Below are positions 33,783 through 42,895 of a stretch of 46,354 bases of DNA, piece by piece (positions within the stretch are counted from its first letter, which is position 1; each line of letters starts with the position of its first letter). A model generated the notes under the pieces. It did not search any database. It was given only the letters and a program-made list of their open reading frames with translations, and was not told the DNA's origin. The stretch is from Beijerinckiaceae bacterium (GTDB lineage Bacteria > Pseudomonadota > Alphaproteobacteria > Rhizobiales > Beijerinckiaceae): assembly GCA_947453205.1 (NCBI GenBank), contig CANGFT010000031.1, positions 1 to 46,354 on the forward strand, read 5' to 3'. The position numbers and the translations under genes are program-made.

Positions 33783-34658
33783 ATGTCATCAGGAAACGCT
33801 TCGGTCCGCCTCGTTTCGGAGTCCGCCATGCCCGCAGGCGTCCGGGTGACGCAGTTGCAGCCAGCCGTCGGCTCGCTGGTGTCTGGCCTTCGCTTTGATG
33901 GCAAGCTGCTCGACGAGGAAGCGCGCGTCGCCATGCGCCACCTGCTGCACAATCGCGGCCTCGTGGTTTTTGAGCCGGGCACTGTCACCGCCGAGAATTT
34001 CACGGCTTTCGCTGGCTTCCTTGGCGAGTTCTTCCACTACGCTGGTCCCCATACGCCGCGCGCGCCCGAGAACCCGGACGCCACGATGATCGACTCCAAC
34101 AAGGACAAGAATCTGCGCAACCACATCTGGCACGCGGATGGCGGGTTCCGTCCCGATGCGCCGGCCTTCACCGCCCTTTTCGCGCAGCAGTTGCCGGAGT
34201 TCGGCGGTGACACGATCTTCAGCAACGCGGCCTGGGTCTACGAGCAGCTTGATCCGCTCTTCGCCGCCTATCTCGAATCCCTCACGGTGATCCAGTCCGC
34301 CGACGCCACCGGGCATATCACGGATCGTTATCTCGACGCCGAGGAGGCCACCAAGGCCCGCATCCGGATGCCTCCCTTCGAAATGCCGCTGGTGCGCGTG
34401 CATCCGGTCACGGGCCGCAAGTGGATCGCGGTGAACGAATCCTATGCGGGCTACATCAAGGGCGTGAGCCGCATCGTGAGCCAGAACATCCTCGGAATCC
34501 TCTTCGACATGATCAAGTCGCCCGAGGCGACCGTGCGTTACAGCTGGACCAAGGGCGCTCTGGCGGTCTGGGACAACCGCGTGGTGCAGCACAAGGGCAT
34601 CAAGGACTACGCGGGTGGCGGACGTCGCGTCCTCTACCGCGCCACCATGACCGCCTGA
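33783..34658 (+). CDS. TauD/TfdA-family Fe(II)/2-oxoglutarate dioxygenase
   Basis: A 291-residue non-haem iron oxygenase that couples 2-oxoglutarate decarboxylation to hydroxylation, often releasing sulfite or cleaving an ether. The iron facial triad is H117-x-D119 (HIWHADGG) and H270 in VVQHKGIKDY; R286 in RRVLYRAT is the expected 2-oxoglutarate-binding arginine. Length is normal. GAAAGG precedes ATG 33783. A rhodanese-type sulfurtransferase gene follows 14 bases on, which points to an organosulfur substrate; the UbiD gene after that points to a carboxylated aromatic. The substrate is open. Confidence 0.88.
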   Translation: MSSGNASVRLVSESAMPAGVRVTQLQPAVGSLVSGLRFDGKLLDEEARVAMRHLLHNRGLVVFEPGTVTAENFTAFAGFLGEFFHYAGPHTPRAPENPDATMIDSNKDKNLRNHIWHADGGFRPDAPAFTALFAQQLPEFGGDTIFSNAAWVYEQLDPLFAAYLESLTVIQSADATGHITDRYLDAEEATKARIRMPPFEMPLVRVHPVTGRKWIAVNESYAGYIKGVSRIVSQNILGILFDMIKSPEATVRYSWTKGALAVWDNRVVQHKGIKDYAGGGRRVLYRATMTA

Positions 34659-34672
34659 TTGGGGCTTCAGCC

Positions 34673-35515
34673 GTGAGCGACGCGCGTTCAAGGATCCTCA
34701 TCTCCGTCTCTGGTCTGATCCAACTGCTGGAGACGGGTTCCCCCGTCGTGTTGCTCGACGTTCTGGACGAGCAGGGCGCCGCGCCGGTCGACCGGCCCCG
34801 GATTCCCGGGGCTCTCTCGGTTCACCTGGCGAGCGACTTCTCGGCCAGACCCACCAAGACTTCGGGCAAGCGTCCCTTGCCCGACATCATGGACTTGCAG
34901 GCCAATGTCCGACGCTGGGGCATAGGCCCCGACACAACCGTCGTGGTCTATGACAATACGGGCGGGGCGCAGGCCTCCCGCGCGTGGTGGACCCTACGCT
35001 GGGCAGGGCTCGCCAATGTCCGCATCCTCGATGGCGGTTTCGCCGCCTGGAAGGCCTCGGGTCAACCTGTCGCTCACGCCCATATTGAGGCGGCGGACAA
35101 GGCAGGGGTCGCTTTTCTCACGCCGGGCCATATGCCCACCCTCACCGCCGCTCAGGCTGTGGCTCTGGCGCGCCAGGGCGTGCTGCTGGACGCCCGAGGC
35201 CGCGCCGCCTATCTCGGCGAGCCCGGTAAAGCCGGAACAGGGCATATCCCCGGAGCCCTCAGCGCGCCATCGGGGGACAATCTGACTGCGGACGGCGCCT
35301 TCAAGGCCGAGGCCGACCTCAAGGCGGGCTTCTCGGCGCTGGGCGCTGACGCATCGCGGGAGATCGGGGTCTATTGCGGCAGCGGCAATGCCGCAGCCCA
35401 CGCCCTCGCCGCTCTTGCGGTGGCCGGGCGTGAGGCCTCGCTTTATGTGGGTTCCTGGACGGCCTGGACCTCCGACCCGGCGCGCCCCGCAGCCACGGGC
35501 CCCGACGCAGGCTGA
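34673..35515 (+). CDS. two-domain rhodanese-type sulfurtransferase
   Basis: A 280-residue protein with two rhodanese folds. The N-terminal domain (about 10-130) has WGIGPDTTVVVYDNTGG and ILDGGFAAW but no active-site cysteine, as usual. The C-terminal domain ends with VLLDARG, GHIPGA and the active-site loop CGSGNAAAH with nucleophile C235; canonical thiosulfate or 3-mercaptopyruvate sulfurtransferases read CGSGVTA. Start is GTG 34673 with GGGG 8 bases upstream; the frame is open further into the TauD gene but that part is noise. The 14-base gap to TauD indicates co-translation. It probably handles sulfur released from the operon's substrate. Confidence 0.87.
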   Translation: MSDARSRILISVSGLIQLLETGSPVVLLDVLDEQGAAPVDRPRIPGALSVHLASDFSARPTKTSGKRPLPDIMDLQANVRRWGIGPDTTVVVYDNTGGAQASRAWWTLRWAGLANVRILDGGFAAWKASGQPVAHAHIEAADKAGVAFLTPGHMPTLTAAQAVALARQGVLLDARGRAAYLGEPGKAGTGHIPGALSAPSGDNLTADGAFKAEADLKAGFSALGADASREIGVYCGSGNAAAHALAALAVAGREASLYVGSWTAWTSDPARPAATGPDAG

Positions 35516-35634
35516 GGCGCCGCTGGCGCACAGTCTTGCCCCCGCCGCCATCGTAGGCCATACCACTGTCAGACATCGGCGCCGCCGACCGGCGCGCCAT
35601 GCACGTTTCACCTCGACGCTCAGAGACAGACATC

Positions 35635-37269
35635 ATGACTGGAACAGCCCGCCTCCATGCGCCGCTCGATCTGCGCGAACATCTCGCCCGGCTTGAGGCC
35701 AAGGGGCTGCTGACGCGCATCGATGAGCCCGTCAACAAGGATACGCAGCTGCACCCGCTGGTGCGCTGGCAGTTCACCGGCGGCCTGCCGGAGAGCGCGC
35801 GCCGCGCCTTCATGTTCACCAATGTCTTCGGCGCGGACGGGCGCAAGTTCTCGTCGCCTGTGGTGGTCGGCGCCCTCGCCGCCTCGCCGGAAATCTACGC
35901 CACCGGCATGGGCGTGACCGTCGACGAGATCGGCGACGTCTGGACGCGGGGCATCGCCTCGCCCATCGACCCCGTGCGCATCGAGAACCCGCCCTGTCAG
36001 GAAGTCGTCATCACCGGGGACGATCTGCGCAAGCCCGGCGGCGGCCTCGCCTCGCTCCCGATCCCCGTCTCGACGCCCGGTTTCGATTCCGCTCCCTATT
36101 TCACCGCGACCCTCTGCACCACCAAGGATCCTGAGACCCATGTCCAGAACATGGGCACCTATCGCGCGGGCCTCAAGGCGACGGATCGTCTTTGTGTGCG
36201 CATGGCGACGCGCCTGACGGGCGCGGGGGGCTATCAGCATTGGCTGAAATATAAGGAGATGGGCAAGCCCATGCCCATCGCCATCGTCGTGGGCGCCTCG
36301 CCCATCGTGCAATATACGGGGCCCCAGAAGCTCGCCACCGATCTTGATGAAATGGCCGTCGCCGGCGGCCTCTCGGGCGCGCCGATCCGCACCTGCAAGG
36401 CGCTCACCGTCGATCTGGTGGTCCCCGCCGATGCGGAGATCGTGGTCGAGGGCCTGATCGACACCGATTGCGTCGAGCCCGAAGGCCCCTTTGGCGAGAG
36501 CCATGGCTATATCGCGCTCGAGGAATTCAACATGTCCATGCGGGTGACGGCGATCACCCACCGGCGCGACCCGATCCTCGTCTCCATCGTCAGCCAGGTC
36601 ACGCCCAGCGAATCCAGCGTGATGAAGAAGGTGGCCTATGAGCCGCTTTATCTTGAGCACCTCAAGAAAGTCCTGAACATCAAGGGCCTCACCGGCGTCG
36701 TCATGCACGAGCCCCTGTCCAACCTGCGGCCGATCATCTTCCTCCAGTTCGCTCCCAAGTCGATCCAGTCGGAAGTCTGGCGCGGCCTTCAGGGCGCTTC
36801 GACCTTGCAGGCGCAATGCGGCAAGATCGTCATCGCCGTGACCAACGACGTCGATCCGCGCAACGCCGATGCAGTCTTCTGGTCGATGGCCTATCGCTCG
36901 AATCCCATCGAAGATTTGCTGGTCGTGCCCTATCGCTCGCGCAGCCACGGCCCGAAGTCGGAGAGCGGGGCGGCCAACTCCACCCTGCTGATCGACGCCA
37001 CCGCCAAGAGCGTCATGCCCCCGCTCGCCTTGCCCGCCCGCCAATATATGGACGAGGCCAAGGAGATCTGGGAGCGCATCGGCCTGCCGCCCCTGAGCCC
37101 GCAGGCGCCCTGGCATGGGGTCCATCTGGGCGACTGGGATGACCGCTGGGAGCGTTTCGCGCAGGCGGCCGCCCGCGGCGAATGGGAGCGCAATGGCGAG
37201 AACTCCTTCCAGCGCCGCCGCCCCGACGTCGCTCCTGAGACTCCGGTTCGGCGTGTGGAGAAAGACTGA
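35635..37269 (+). CDS. UbiD-family prenyl-FMN-dependent (de)carboxylase
   Basis: A 544-residue enzyme that decarboxylates or carboxylates aromatic or alpha,beta-unsaturated acids with prenylated FMN. Family segments visible are PEIYATGMGVTVDEIGDVW, GTYRAGLKATDRLCVRMA, VEPEGPFGESHGYIA, HEPLSNLRP and TNDVDPRNADAVFW, the last with the conserved acidic loop. Length is within the normal 450-560 range. ATG 35635 starts the homologous region; an ATG at 35599 would add 12 residues, and neither has a strong ribosome-binding site. No ubiX gene is in the window, so the cofactor must come from elsewhere. It is last of the enzymes in a unit with TauD and rhodanese, flanked by two TctC-type receptors. Confidence 0.9.
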   Translation: MTGTARLHAPLDLREHLARLEAKGLLTRIDEPVNKDTQLHPLVRWQFTGGLPESARRAFMFTNVFGADGRKFSSPVVVGALAASPEIYATGMGVTVDEIGDVWTRGIASPIDPVRIENPPCQEVVITGDDLRKPGGGLASLPIPVSTPGFDSAPYFTATLCTTKDPETHVQNMGTYRAGLKATDRLCVRMATRLTGAGGYQHWLKYKEMGKPMPIAIVVGASPIVQYTGPQKLATDLDEMAVAGGLSGAPIRTCKALTVDLVVPADAEIVVEGLIDTDCVEPEGPFGESHGYIALEEFNMSMRVTAITHRRDPILVSIVSQVTPSESSVMKKVAYEPLYLEHLKKVLNIKGLTGVVMHEPLSNLRPIIFLQFAPKSIQSEVWRGLQGASTLQAQCGKIVIAVTNDVDPRNADAVFWSMAYRSNPIEDLLVVPYRSRSHGPKSESGAANSTLLIDATAKSVMPPLALPARQYMDEAKEIWERIGLPPLSPQAPWHGVHLGDWDDRWERFAQAAARGEWERNGENSFQRRRPDVAPETPVRRVEKD

Positions 37270-37322
37270 GTCATTACATAGGTTTCCAGCCATTTGTGCG
37301 CCTGTTTTGTTCGGAGTTGCGT

Positions 37323-38378
37323 ATGACTGAAGATGCGGGAATGGCGGGACGCGGCGGGTCGTGGGTTCGCTCTGCGGCCATGGCCTTCGTGTTGGTCGGG
37401 GCCTTGACCAGCGGCGCGCTTGCGCAGTCGTCCGAGGATCCCTCCAAGACCGTGAGCATGCTGGCGAGCCATGCGCCGGGCGGCGGTTATGACGCCTATG
37501 CGCGGCTCTACGCCCGCCATGTCGGGCGGTTCCTTCCAGGCCAGCCCAATCTCATCGTGCGCAACATGCCCGGCGCGGCGGGTGTCGTCATGGCGAATTT
37601 CGTCGCCTCCCAGGCGCCGCGCAACGGCTCGCTCATTGCGCTCGGCCCCGGCTCCATGGCCACGGCCTCGCTGCTGGGCTCGCAGGGCGCGCGTTATGAC
37701 GCCCGCGAATTCACCTGGGTCGGCAGCCTCAACAACGATGTCTCCGTGACCGTCAGCCGCTCGGACTCGCCGGTCAGCGCGACCGAGGAAATCTTCACGA
37801 AGGAGTTGGTGGTCGGGGGCGCGGGCGCCTCTGACAACAGCGTGGTCTTCGCGACGATCCTCAACCGCATGTTCGGCGCGAAGCTGAAGCTCGTCGCCGG
37901 CTACAACGGCAGCGGCGATACGGTGATGGCTTTGGACCGCGGCGAGGTGCAGGGCATCGCGGGCTGGAACTATTCCTCCGTAACGACCATGCGCCCCGAC
38001 TGGCTGCGCGATAAAAAGATCAACATCCTCCTCCAGATGTCCCTGACCCGGCACCCTGACCTGCCCAATGTGCCCACAGTTCTGGAGCTCGCCCGCGATG
38101 ACAGCCAGCGCGAAATCCTGCGCCTGATCTTCGCCCAGAGCCAGATGGGCCGCGTCATCATGGGCCCGCCCGGCGTGCCGAAGGCCATGGTCGAGGCCCA
38201 CCGTGCAGCGTTCGATAGGGTTCTCAAGGATCCGGAATTTCTGACCGACGTCGAAAAGATGCGCCTTGAGATCAGCGGCCCCATGAGCGGCGTCGAGGTC
38301 GATCAACTCGTGGCCGGCCTCTACAAGGCGACCCCTGAACGGATCAAGGAAGCCGGTGTTCTGCTGGGCGGAAATTGA
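37323..38378 (+). CDS. TctC/Bug-type periplasmic receptor, last gene of the UbiD operon
   Basis: A 351-residue receptor with a signal segment (SAAMAFVLVGALTSGALAQ) and the block SHAPGGGYDAYARLYARHVGRF, PGQPNLIVRNMPGAAG, which pairs it with the product at 32586. ATG 37323 has GGAG 6 bases upstream; a GTG at 37296 and ATG at 37341 are alternatives. It is 53 bases after UbiD and ahead of a terminator-like hairpin at 38394, so it closes this operon. Two related receptors around one enzyme set may bind different substrates of the same pathway. Confidence 0.85.
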   Translation: MTEDAGMAGRGGSWVRSAAMAFVLVGALTSGALAQSSEDPSKTVSMLASHAPGGGYDAYARLYARHVGRFLPGQPNLIVRNMPGAAGVVMANFVASQAPRNGSLIALGPGSMATASLLGSQGARYDAREFTWVGSLNNDVSVTVSRSDSPVSATEEIFTKELVVGGAGASDNSVVFATILNRMFGAKLKLVAGYNGSGDTVMALDRGEVQGIAGWNYSSVTTMRPDWLRDKKINILLQMSLTRHPDLPNVPTVLELARDDSQREILRLIFAQSQMGRVIMGPPGVPKAMVEAHRAAFDRVLKDPEFLTDVEKMRLEISGPMSGVEVDQLVAGLYKATPERIKEAGVLLGGN

Positions 38379-38393
38379 GGATCTGATTATGGC

Positions 38394-38419
38394 GCGGGGT
38401 GATTGACCCCGCCCGATTT
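38394..38419 (+). terminator. rho-independent terminator after the UbiD operon
   Basis: GCGGGGT (38394-38400) pairs fully with ACCCCGC (38406-38412) around a GATTG loop, followed by CCGATTTTGCG with a short T run. It lies 15 bases after the receptor stop and 60 bases before the sugar ABC operon, a good position for a terminator. Confidence 0.6.
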
Positions 38420-38471
38420 TGCGTTTCAAATCGCCCTCACGAAAACCTGAAATCATCAAAGGGGGGACGAT

Positions 38472-39461
38472 ATGGGCAATCGCATGTCTGGGGTTCTGAT
38501 GGCGGGCGTAGCGGCTCTCGCCCTTGCTTGCTCGGGCGGCGCTGCGCTGGCTGACGCCAAGGGCAAGAAGGTGCTGATGGTCCAGTCCTTCGCCGTTCAT
38601 CCCTATGTCGCGGGCATCATCAAGTCTTTCAAGGCCAAGGCGGAATCCTATGGCATGGAGGTGACTGTGCAGGCGGCGGGCGTGGACGCGGCCTTGCAGG
38701 CGCGCCAGTTCGATGACGGCGTCGCCCGCAAATTCGACCTCATCGTCGTGCAGCCGGTTTCGGAACAGGCCATCGTTCCTGCGCTGGCGCGCGCCAAGGA
38801 GGCGGGCGTTCCCGTCATGATCTCCAACAACACGCCGAAGGACGGCACCGAGGCGCTTTACCAGACCTTTGTCGGCCAGGATCAGAATGAGATGGGCCGC
38901 ATCGTCGGCCGCCAGATCGTCAAGTCCTTCAAGGAGGCCGGGCGCGATGGCGGCAAGGTCGCCTTCATCACGGGCGCGCTGACGGAAGGCCTTGGTCCGC
39001 GTCGTCTCGCAGGGATCAAGGAGGTCATCGCCGCCAATCCCAAGATCGAGGTGGTCGCGGTCGAGGACGCCAAGTGGGATACGGCGACGGGTGAGCGCAT
39101 CGCTGGCCAGTTGTTCGCCCGTTTCGCGGCGCAGGGCGGCCTTGATGGCGTCTATGGCATGGCGGACAATCTCGCCGTCGCGGCCATCAAGGCGGCGGAG
39201 GCGGCCGGCGTGCAGCTTGGCTCCGGCCCCAAGCAATTGCTGGTCTTCGGCGGCAATTGCCAGAAGGAGGGCGTCGAGGCGATCAAGGCTGGCAAGATGG
39301 TCAGCTCCGTCTCGCAGATTCCGACCTATCTCGGCGAGAAGCTCGCCGACGCCGCCAACGATTTCTTCGCCGGCAAAACCCTGCCGAAGGAGACGCTGCT
39401 GCCTGTCGAGCTGATCGACAAGGCCAACCTCAGCCAATGGGAAGCCGCCTGCACCTATTGA
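38472..39461 (+). CDS. sugar-type ABC transporter periplasmic receptor (RbsB/ALS-binding-like)
   Basis: A 329-residue receptor with signal peptide (LMAGVAALALACSGGAALAD) and the type I binding-protein fold of ribose/galactose receptors: KGKKVLMVQSFAVHPYVAGIIKSFKAKAE, DLIVVQPVSEQAIVPALARAKEAGVPVMISNN, and YLGEKLADAANDFFAGK near the end. GGGGGGA precedes ATG 38472. It leads a four-gene operon with ATPase and two permeases. Members bind sugars, polyols or other small polar compounds; the ligand here is not evident, and its location beside aromatic-acid genes suggests it might not be a sugar. Confidence 0.9.
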   Translation: MGNRMSGVLMAGVAALALACSGGAALADAKGKKVLMVQSFAVHPYVAGIIKSFKAKAESYGMEVTVQAAGVDAALQARQFDDGVARKFDLIVVQPVSEQAIVPALARAKEAGVPVMISNNTPKDGTEALYQTFVGQDQNEMGRIVGRQIVKSFKEAGRDGGKVAFITGALTEGLGPRRLAGIKEVIAANPKIEVVAVEDAKWDTATGERIAGQLFARFAAQGGLDGVYGMADNLAVAAIKAAEAAGVQLGSGPKQLLVFGGNCQKEGVEAIKAGKMVSSVSQIPTYLGEKLADAANDFFAGKTLPKETLLPVELIDKANLSQWEAACTY

Positions 39462-39470
39462 GCAGGGCCG

Positions 39471-40982
39471 ATGACGCAGCCGCTCGTTTCGCTGGAGGGC
39501 GTGAGCAAGGCCTTCGGGCCGATCGCCGCCCTGCGCGATGTCTCGCTGGCGGTCGCCGCCGGCGAGATTCGCGGATTGTGCGGCGAGAATGGCGCGGGCA
39601 AGTCCACCCTGATGAAGGTGCTGATGGGGCTGGTGCGTCCCGACAGCGGCGTGATCCGGATCGCGGGCGAGCCGCGGACGATCCGCAATCCGCGCCACGC
39701 GCAATCGCTGGGTCTCGGCCTCGTGGCGCAAGAGCTCAGCCTTGCGCCGCGCCTCTCGATCCTCGACAACATCTGGCTTGGCGGCGAAGAGACGCCGCTG
39801 ATCTATCGCATGGGCAAGCTGCGCCTGCGCGCGCGCGCCGCGCTCGATGCTCTGGGCGCAGAGGATCTCGACCTCGATCAGCCCGTGCTCGACCTGCCCG
39901 TGGGCCAACGCCAGATCGTCGAGATCGCGCGGCTTCTGGCGCGCGACGCTCGCGTTCTCATTCTGGATGAGCCCACCGCGACCCTGTCTGACGTCGAGAT
40001 CGAGAGGCTGATGAGCATCCTCAAGGGACTGCGCGCGCAGGGCCACGGCATCATTTATATCAGCCACCGCCTCGGCGAAGTTTTCGAACTCTGCGACAGC
40101 GTGACGGTGCTGCGCAACGGCGCCCATGTCTCGACCGGACCCGCCATCGGCCAGACGCGCGAGAGCCTCATCGAGGACATGCTGGGCCGCTCCTTCGGCG
40201 ACATGTATCCCGCCCGCGACGAGGACGCGGCGATGAAGGGCGGCGTATCCATCGCGCATCTGACCGTTCCGGGCGTCGTCCATGGCCTCAGCCTCTTCGC
40301 CCCCAAGGGCCGCATCACCGCCATCGCGGGGCAGATCGGTTCGGGGGCAGGGGCGGTCAACCGGGCGCTGGCCGGGCTGGAGCCAGCCGCGCGCGGCGAG
40401 GTGCGGATCGATGGCAGCGCGCTGATGCTGGGATCTGCGCCCGCCAGCGCGGCGGATCATGTTCTGTTCGTCTCCGACGACCGGGCGGCCGAGGGGCTTT
40501 TCCCCGATCTTTCGGCCCTCGACAATCTCATCGCCGCCGACCTGCGCGCTCATGCCAGCGCAGGCGTCGTGTCCTGGACCCGGGCGCGTGAGCTTGGCCT
40601 CGACATCGCGCGCAAGGTCGGCCTCAGCGAGGGCAGGCTCGCCTCGCGCGCCTCGACGCTCAGCGGCGGCAACCAGCAGAAGCTCCTGTTCGGCCGGGCG
40701 CTCGCCCGCGCCACGCCCGGCGTGCTGCTGATGAACGAGCCGACGCGCGGCGTCGATGTGGGGGCCCGCGCCGACATCTATCGGTTGATGCGCGATCTCT
40801 GCGCCCGCGGCTGGACCCTGATCATGACCACCTCCGAGCTGGAGGAGGTCGTGGGCATGGCGGACCTCGTCTACACCATGTACCGCGGGCGCCTCGTGGC
40901 CCGGCGCGAGGGCGCCGAGATCGAGCTTGCGGGCGTTCTTGCGGACATCACTCATCCCCTGGCTCCCGAGGCTGCGGCATGA
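39471..40982 (+). CDS. sugar-type ABC transporter ATPase with two nucleotide-binding domains (RbsA/MglA-like)
   Basis: A 503-residue tandem ATPase. Domain 1 has Walker A GENGAGKST at 38-46, signature-like LPVGQRQ, and Walker B LILDEPTATLS. Domain 2 has a degenerate Walker A (GQIGSGAGAVNRALAG, no lysine), LSGGNQQK and LLMNEPTRGVD. Loss of the second Walker A is normal for RbsA/MglA-type proteins, which hydrolyse ATP at the first site. Spacing to the receptor is 9 bases and the stop overlaps the first permease by 4 bases. Confidence 0.93.
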   Translation: MTQPLVSLEGVSKAFGPIAALRDVSLAVAAGEIRGLCGENGAGKSTLMKVLMGLVRPDSGVIRIAGEPRTIRNPRHAQSLGLGLVAQELSLAPRLSILDNIWLGGEETPLIYRMGKLRLRARAALDALGAEDLDLDQPVLDLPVGQRQIVEIARLLARDARVLILDEPTATLSDVEIERLMSILKGLRAQGHGIIYISHRLGEVFELCDSVTVLRNGAHVSTGPAIGQTRESLIEDMLGRSFGDMYPARDEDAAMKGGVSIAHLTVPGVVHGLSLFAPKGRITAIAGQIGSGAGAVNRALAGLEPAARGEVRIDGSALMLGSAPASAADHVLFVSDDRAAEGLFPDLSALDNLIAADLRAHASAGVVSWTRARELGLDIARKVGLSEGRLASRASTLSGGNQQKLLFGRALARATPGVLLMNEPTRGVDVGARADIYRLMRDLCARGWTLIMTTSELEEVVGMADLVYTMYRGRLVARREGAEIELAGVLADITHPLAPEAAA

Positions 40983-41929
40983 GCGTCATGGGCGAAACCG
41001 CAGGCGGCAAGCGGATCATCTCCGTGGGAACCGCGATTCGCGCAGTCGCAGGCGTGGCGCTCGCCGTCATCGCGCTGACGACGCCGGGCTTCATCTCGGT
41101 TCCAAGCTTCGTCTCGCTGCTGACCACGATCTCCTTCATCGGCTGCGTGGCGGTGGGCATGACGCTCATCACCATCAGCGGCAACATCATGTCCTTCAGC
41201 CTCGGCGCCACGGTCGGCGCCTCGGCCATGATCTTCGTCGTCGCCGCCAATGCTTTCGGCGCCTATCCGGGCCTTGCGGTCGCGCTGGTCTTCGGCGGGC
41301 TGCTCAGCGGCGCGCAGGGGCTCGTCATCGGCTTCGCGCGGGCCAATCCCATCATCGTCAGCATCGCCTCGCTTTCGCTGATTTATGGCGTCGCCGAATG
41401 GCTCGCCGAGACGGGGTCGGTTTATGTCAATCCCGGCGCGACGAGCGGCCTGTTCCGGGGTGCGCTGCTTGGCGTGCCCGTCGAATTCGTGCTGCTGCTG
41501 GTGGTGACCGTCGTCACGCAGACGCTCCTGTCTTTCACCGTTTTCGGCCGCGAAATCTTCATGGCGGGATCGAGCTATCGGGCGGCGGTGGCTGTCGGCC
41601 AGAGGGTCTGGCTGACTGTGGCCGGCGCCTATGTCTGGGCGGGCCTGCTGGCGGGGCTTGCGGGGGTCATGCTGGCGCTGCGCTATGGGAGCGCGAGCAT
41701 GTCCTACGGCGCGGGCTACGATTATGAGGCCGTCGCGGCGGTTCTCGTCGGCGGCACGCCCATGAAGGGCGGCGAGGGATCGGCTTTGCGCACCCTCGCG
41801 GGCGCGCTGGTCATCGCCGTCATCCAGGTGGTGCTGCTGCTGCGGGGCTTTCGGCCGGAATGGCAATATTTCATCTCCGGGCTGGTGGTTCTGGGCGTCA
41901 TCATGCTGCAATCGCGCGGGCGGGACTGA
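40979..41929 (+). CDS. sugar-type ABC transporter permease (RbsC-like), first
   Basis: A 316-residue membrane protein with eight or more hydrophobic segments. GCVAVGMTLITISGNIMSFSLGATVGASAM resembles the RbsC signature ALGMTLVIITGGIDLSVGS, and ANPIIVSIASLSLIYGVAEWL the next conserved segment; AVAAVLVGGTPMKGGEGS is the conserved C-terminal loop. ATG 40979 overlaps the ATPase stop. The typical IDLSVG is replaced by IMSFSLG, a divergence common in less-studied members. Confidence 0.9.
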   Translation: MSVMGETAGGKRIISVGTAIRAVAGVALAVIALTTPGFISVPSFVSLLTTISFIGCVAVGMTLITISGNIMSFSLGATVGASAMIFVVAANAFGAYPGLAVALVFGGLLSGAQGLVIGFARANPIIVSIASLSLIYGVAEWLAETGSVYVNPGATSGLFRGALLGVPVEFVLLLVVTVVTQTLLSFTVFGREIFMAGSSYRAAVAVGQRVWLTVAGAYVWAGLLAGLAGVMLALRYGSASMSYGAGYDYEAVAAVLVGGTPMKGGEGSALRTLAGALVIAVIQVVLLLRGFRPEWQYFISGLVVLGVIMLQSRGRD

Positions 41930-41932
41930 GCC

Positions 41933-42895
41933 ATGGCCGGATCCCTGCGCAACCATCCGCTCGCCCGCCCGCTGGCCATCTTCGTCGCCTGTTTCATTCT
42001 GCTTGTCCTCGTCGACCGGGGGCGGGGGAATGTGCTGGCTCTCGCCACCGGCTTCTCCATGTTCGAGACCTTCGCCACGGGCGCGCTCGTCGCGCTGGGG
42101 CTGGGGCTTTGCATGATGATCCGCGAGTTCGACCTCTCCGTCGCGGGCGTGTTCAGCCTTGCGGGCTGCCTCATGGCCTTCATGGGCGGAAGCGATCCCT
42201 ACCTTGGCTTCGCGGCCGCCCTGCTGGCGGGCGTGGTGGTCGGCCTCGTGCAGGGCCTCATCATCGTGCGCCTCGGGCTGAGTTCGGTCGGGGTGACGCT
42301 GGGCGGTTTGCTCACCTGCGTCGGGCTCGCCTATGTCCTGACCGAAAACCGCTCGCTTCCCTACGACAATATCGAGGCCACCATGGCCGTGACGCGCCGC
42401 ATCTGGGGGCTCTTCTCCCTGCGCAGCCTCGTCTGTCTCGCCGTCGTCGCTCTGGTGGCGGTCGTGTTTGGGGTGACGCGCTGGGGGCGGGAGATCATCG
42501 CCATGGGCTCGGACCGCCGCGCCGCCATCACCGCTGGCGCACCTGTGACGGGATTGCTGATCGCCATCTTCGCTTTCTCCGGCTTCTGCGCCGCCCTGTC
42601 GGGCGCGATGTTGACCATGGCTCTGGCGACCGCCGCCGCCTCGGGCCTTTCGGATGTCATCCCGCCTGCTGCGGCCGCAGCCATCCTCGGCGGGGTGTCG
42701 CTGGCGGGCGGCACGGGGCGTCCGCTCGGCGTCGCGCTGGGGGTGCTGACGCTTGGCCTTTTGCGCGCCGGGCTCAACGCCCTGGGCGCGCCGCCCTTCA
42801 TCAACGACATAGCGCTCGGCGCCATCCTGCTCGCGGTCGGCGTGCTTGACGGGCCTGAGATCGCTCGGCGGCTGAAGCGCCTTCAGGGAACGTAG
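41933..42895 (+). CDS. sugar-type ABC transporter permease (RbsC-like), second
   Basis: A 320-residue membrane protein of the same family: LVALGLGLCMMIREFDLSVAGVFSLAGCLMAF preserves the FDLSVAG motif better than its partner, LSSVGVTLGGLLTCVGLAYVL follows, and AAAAILGGVSLAGGTGRPLGVALGVL is the C-terminal loop. It begins 3 bases after the first permease. Two different permeases imply a heterodimeric channel. Its last 13 bases overlap the 3' end of the convergent redoxin gene. Confidence 0.9.
   Translation: MAGSLRNHPLARPLAIFVACFILLVLVDRGRGNVLALATGFSMFETFATGALVALGLGLCMMIREFDLSVAGVFSLAGCLMAFMGGSDPYLGFAAALLAGVVVGLVQGLIIVRLGLSSVGVTLGGLLTCVGLAYVLTENRSLPYDNIEATMAVTRRIWGLFSLRSLVCLAVVALVAVVFGVTRWGREIIAMGSDRRAAITAGAPVTGLLIAIFAFSGFCAALSGAMLTMALATAAASGLSDVIPPAAAAAILGGVSLAGGTGRPLGVALGVLTLGLLRAGLNALGAPPFINDIALGAILLAVGVLDGPEIARRLKRLQGT

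Noticed and set aside
35516-35529. GCGCC-GCT-GGCGC hairpin after the rhodanese gene as a terminator
   Set aside because: Stem is only five pairs, no T run follows, and UbiD continues on the same strand.
35620-37293. Minus-strand frame of 557 codons opposite UbiD
   Set aside because: Nearly exact mirror of the UbiD gene with no domain or ribosome-binding site.
36930-40955. Very long open frame on the minus strand (about 1340 codons) opposite the UbiD, receptor and sugar ABC genes
   Set aside because: It is antisense to well-supported genes, has no recognisable domain, and its His/Asp/Arg-rich composition is typical of a shadow frame in GC-rich DNA.
39471-40982. Inactivated sugar ABC ATPase because the second Walker A lacks lysine
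   Set aside because: A degenerate second site is normal in RbsA/MglA-type ATPases; the first site is intact.
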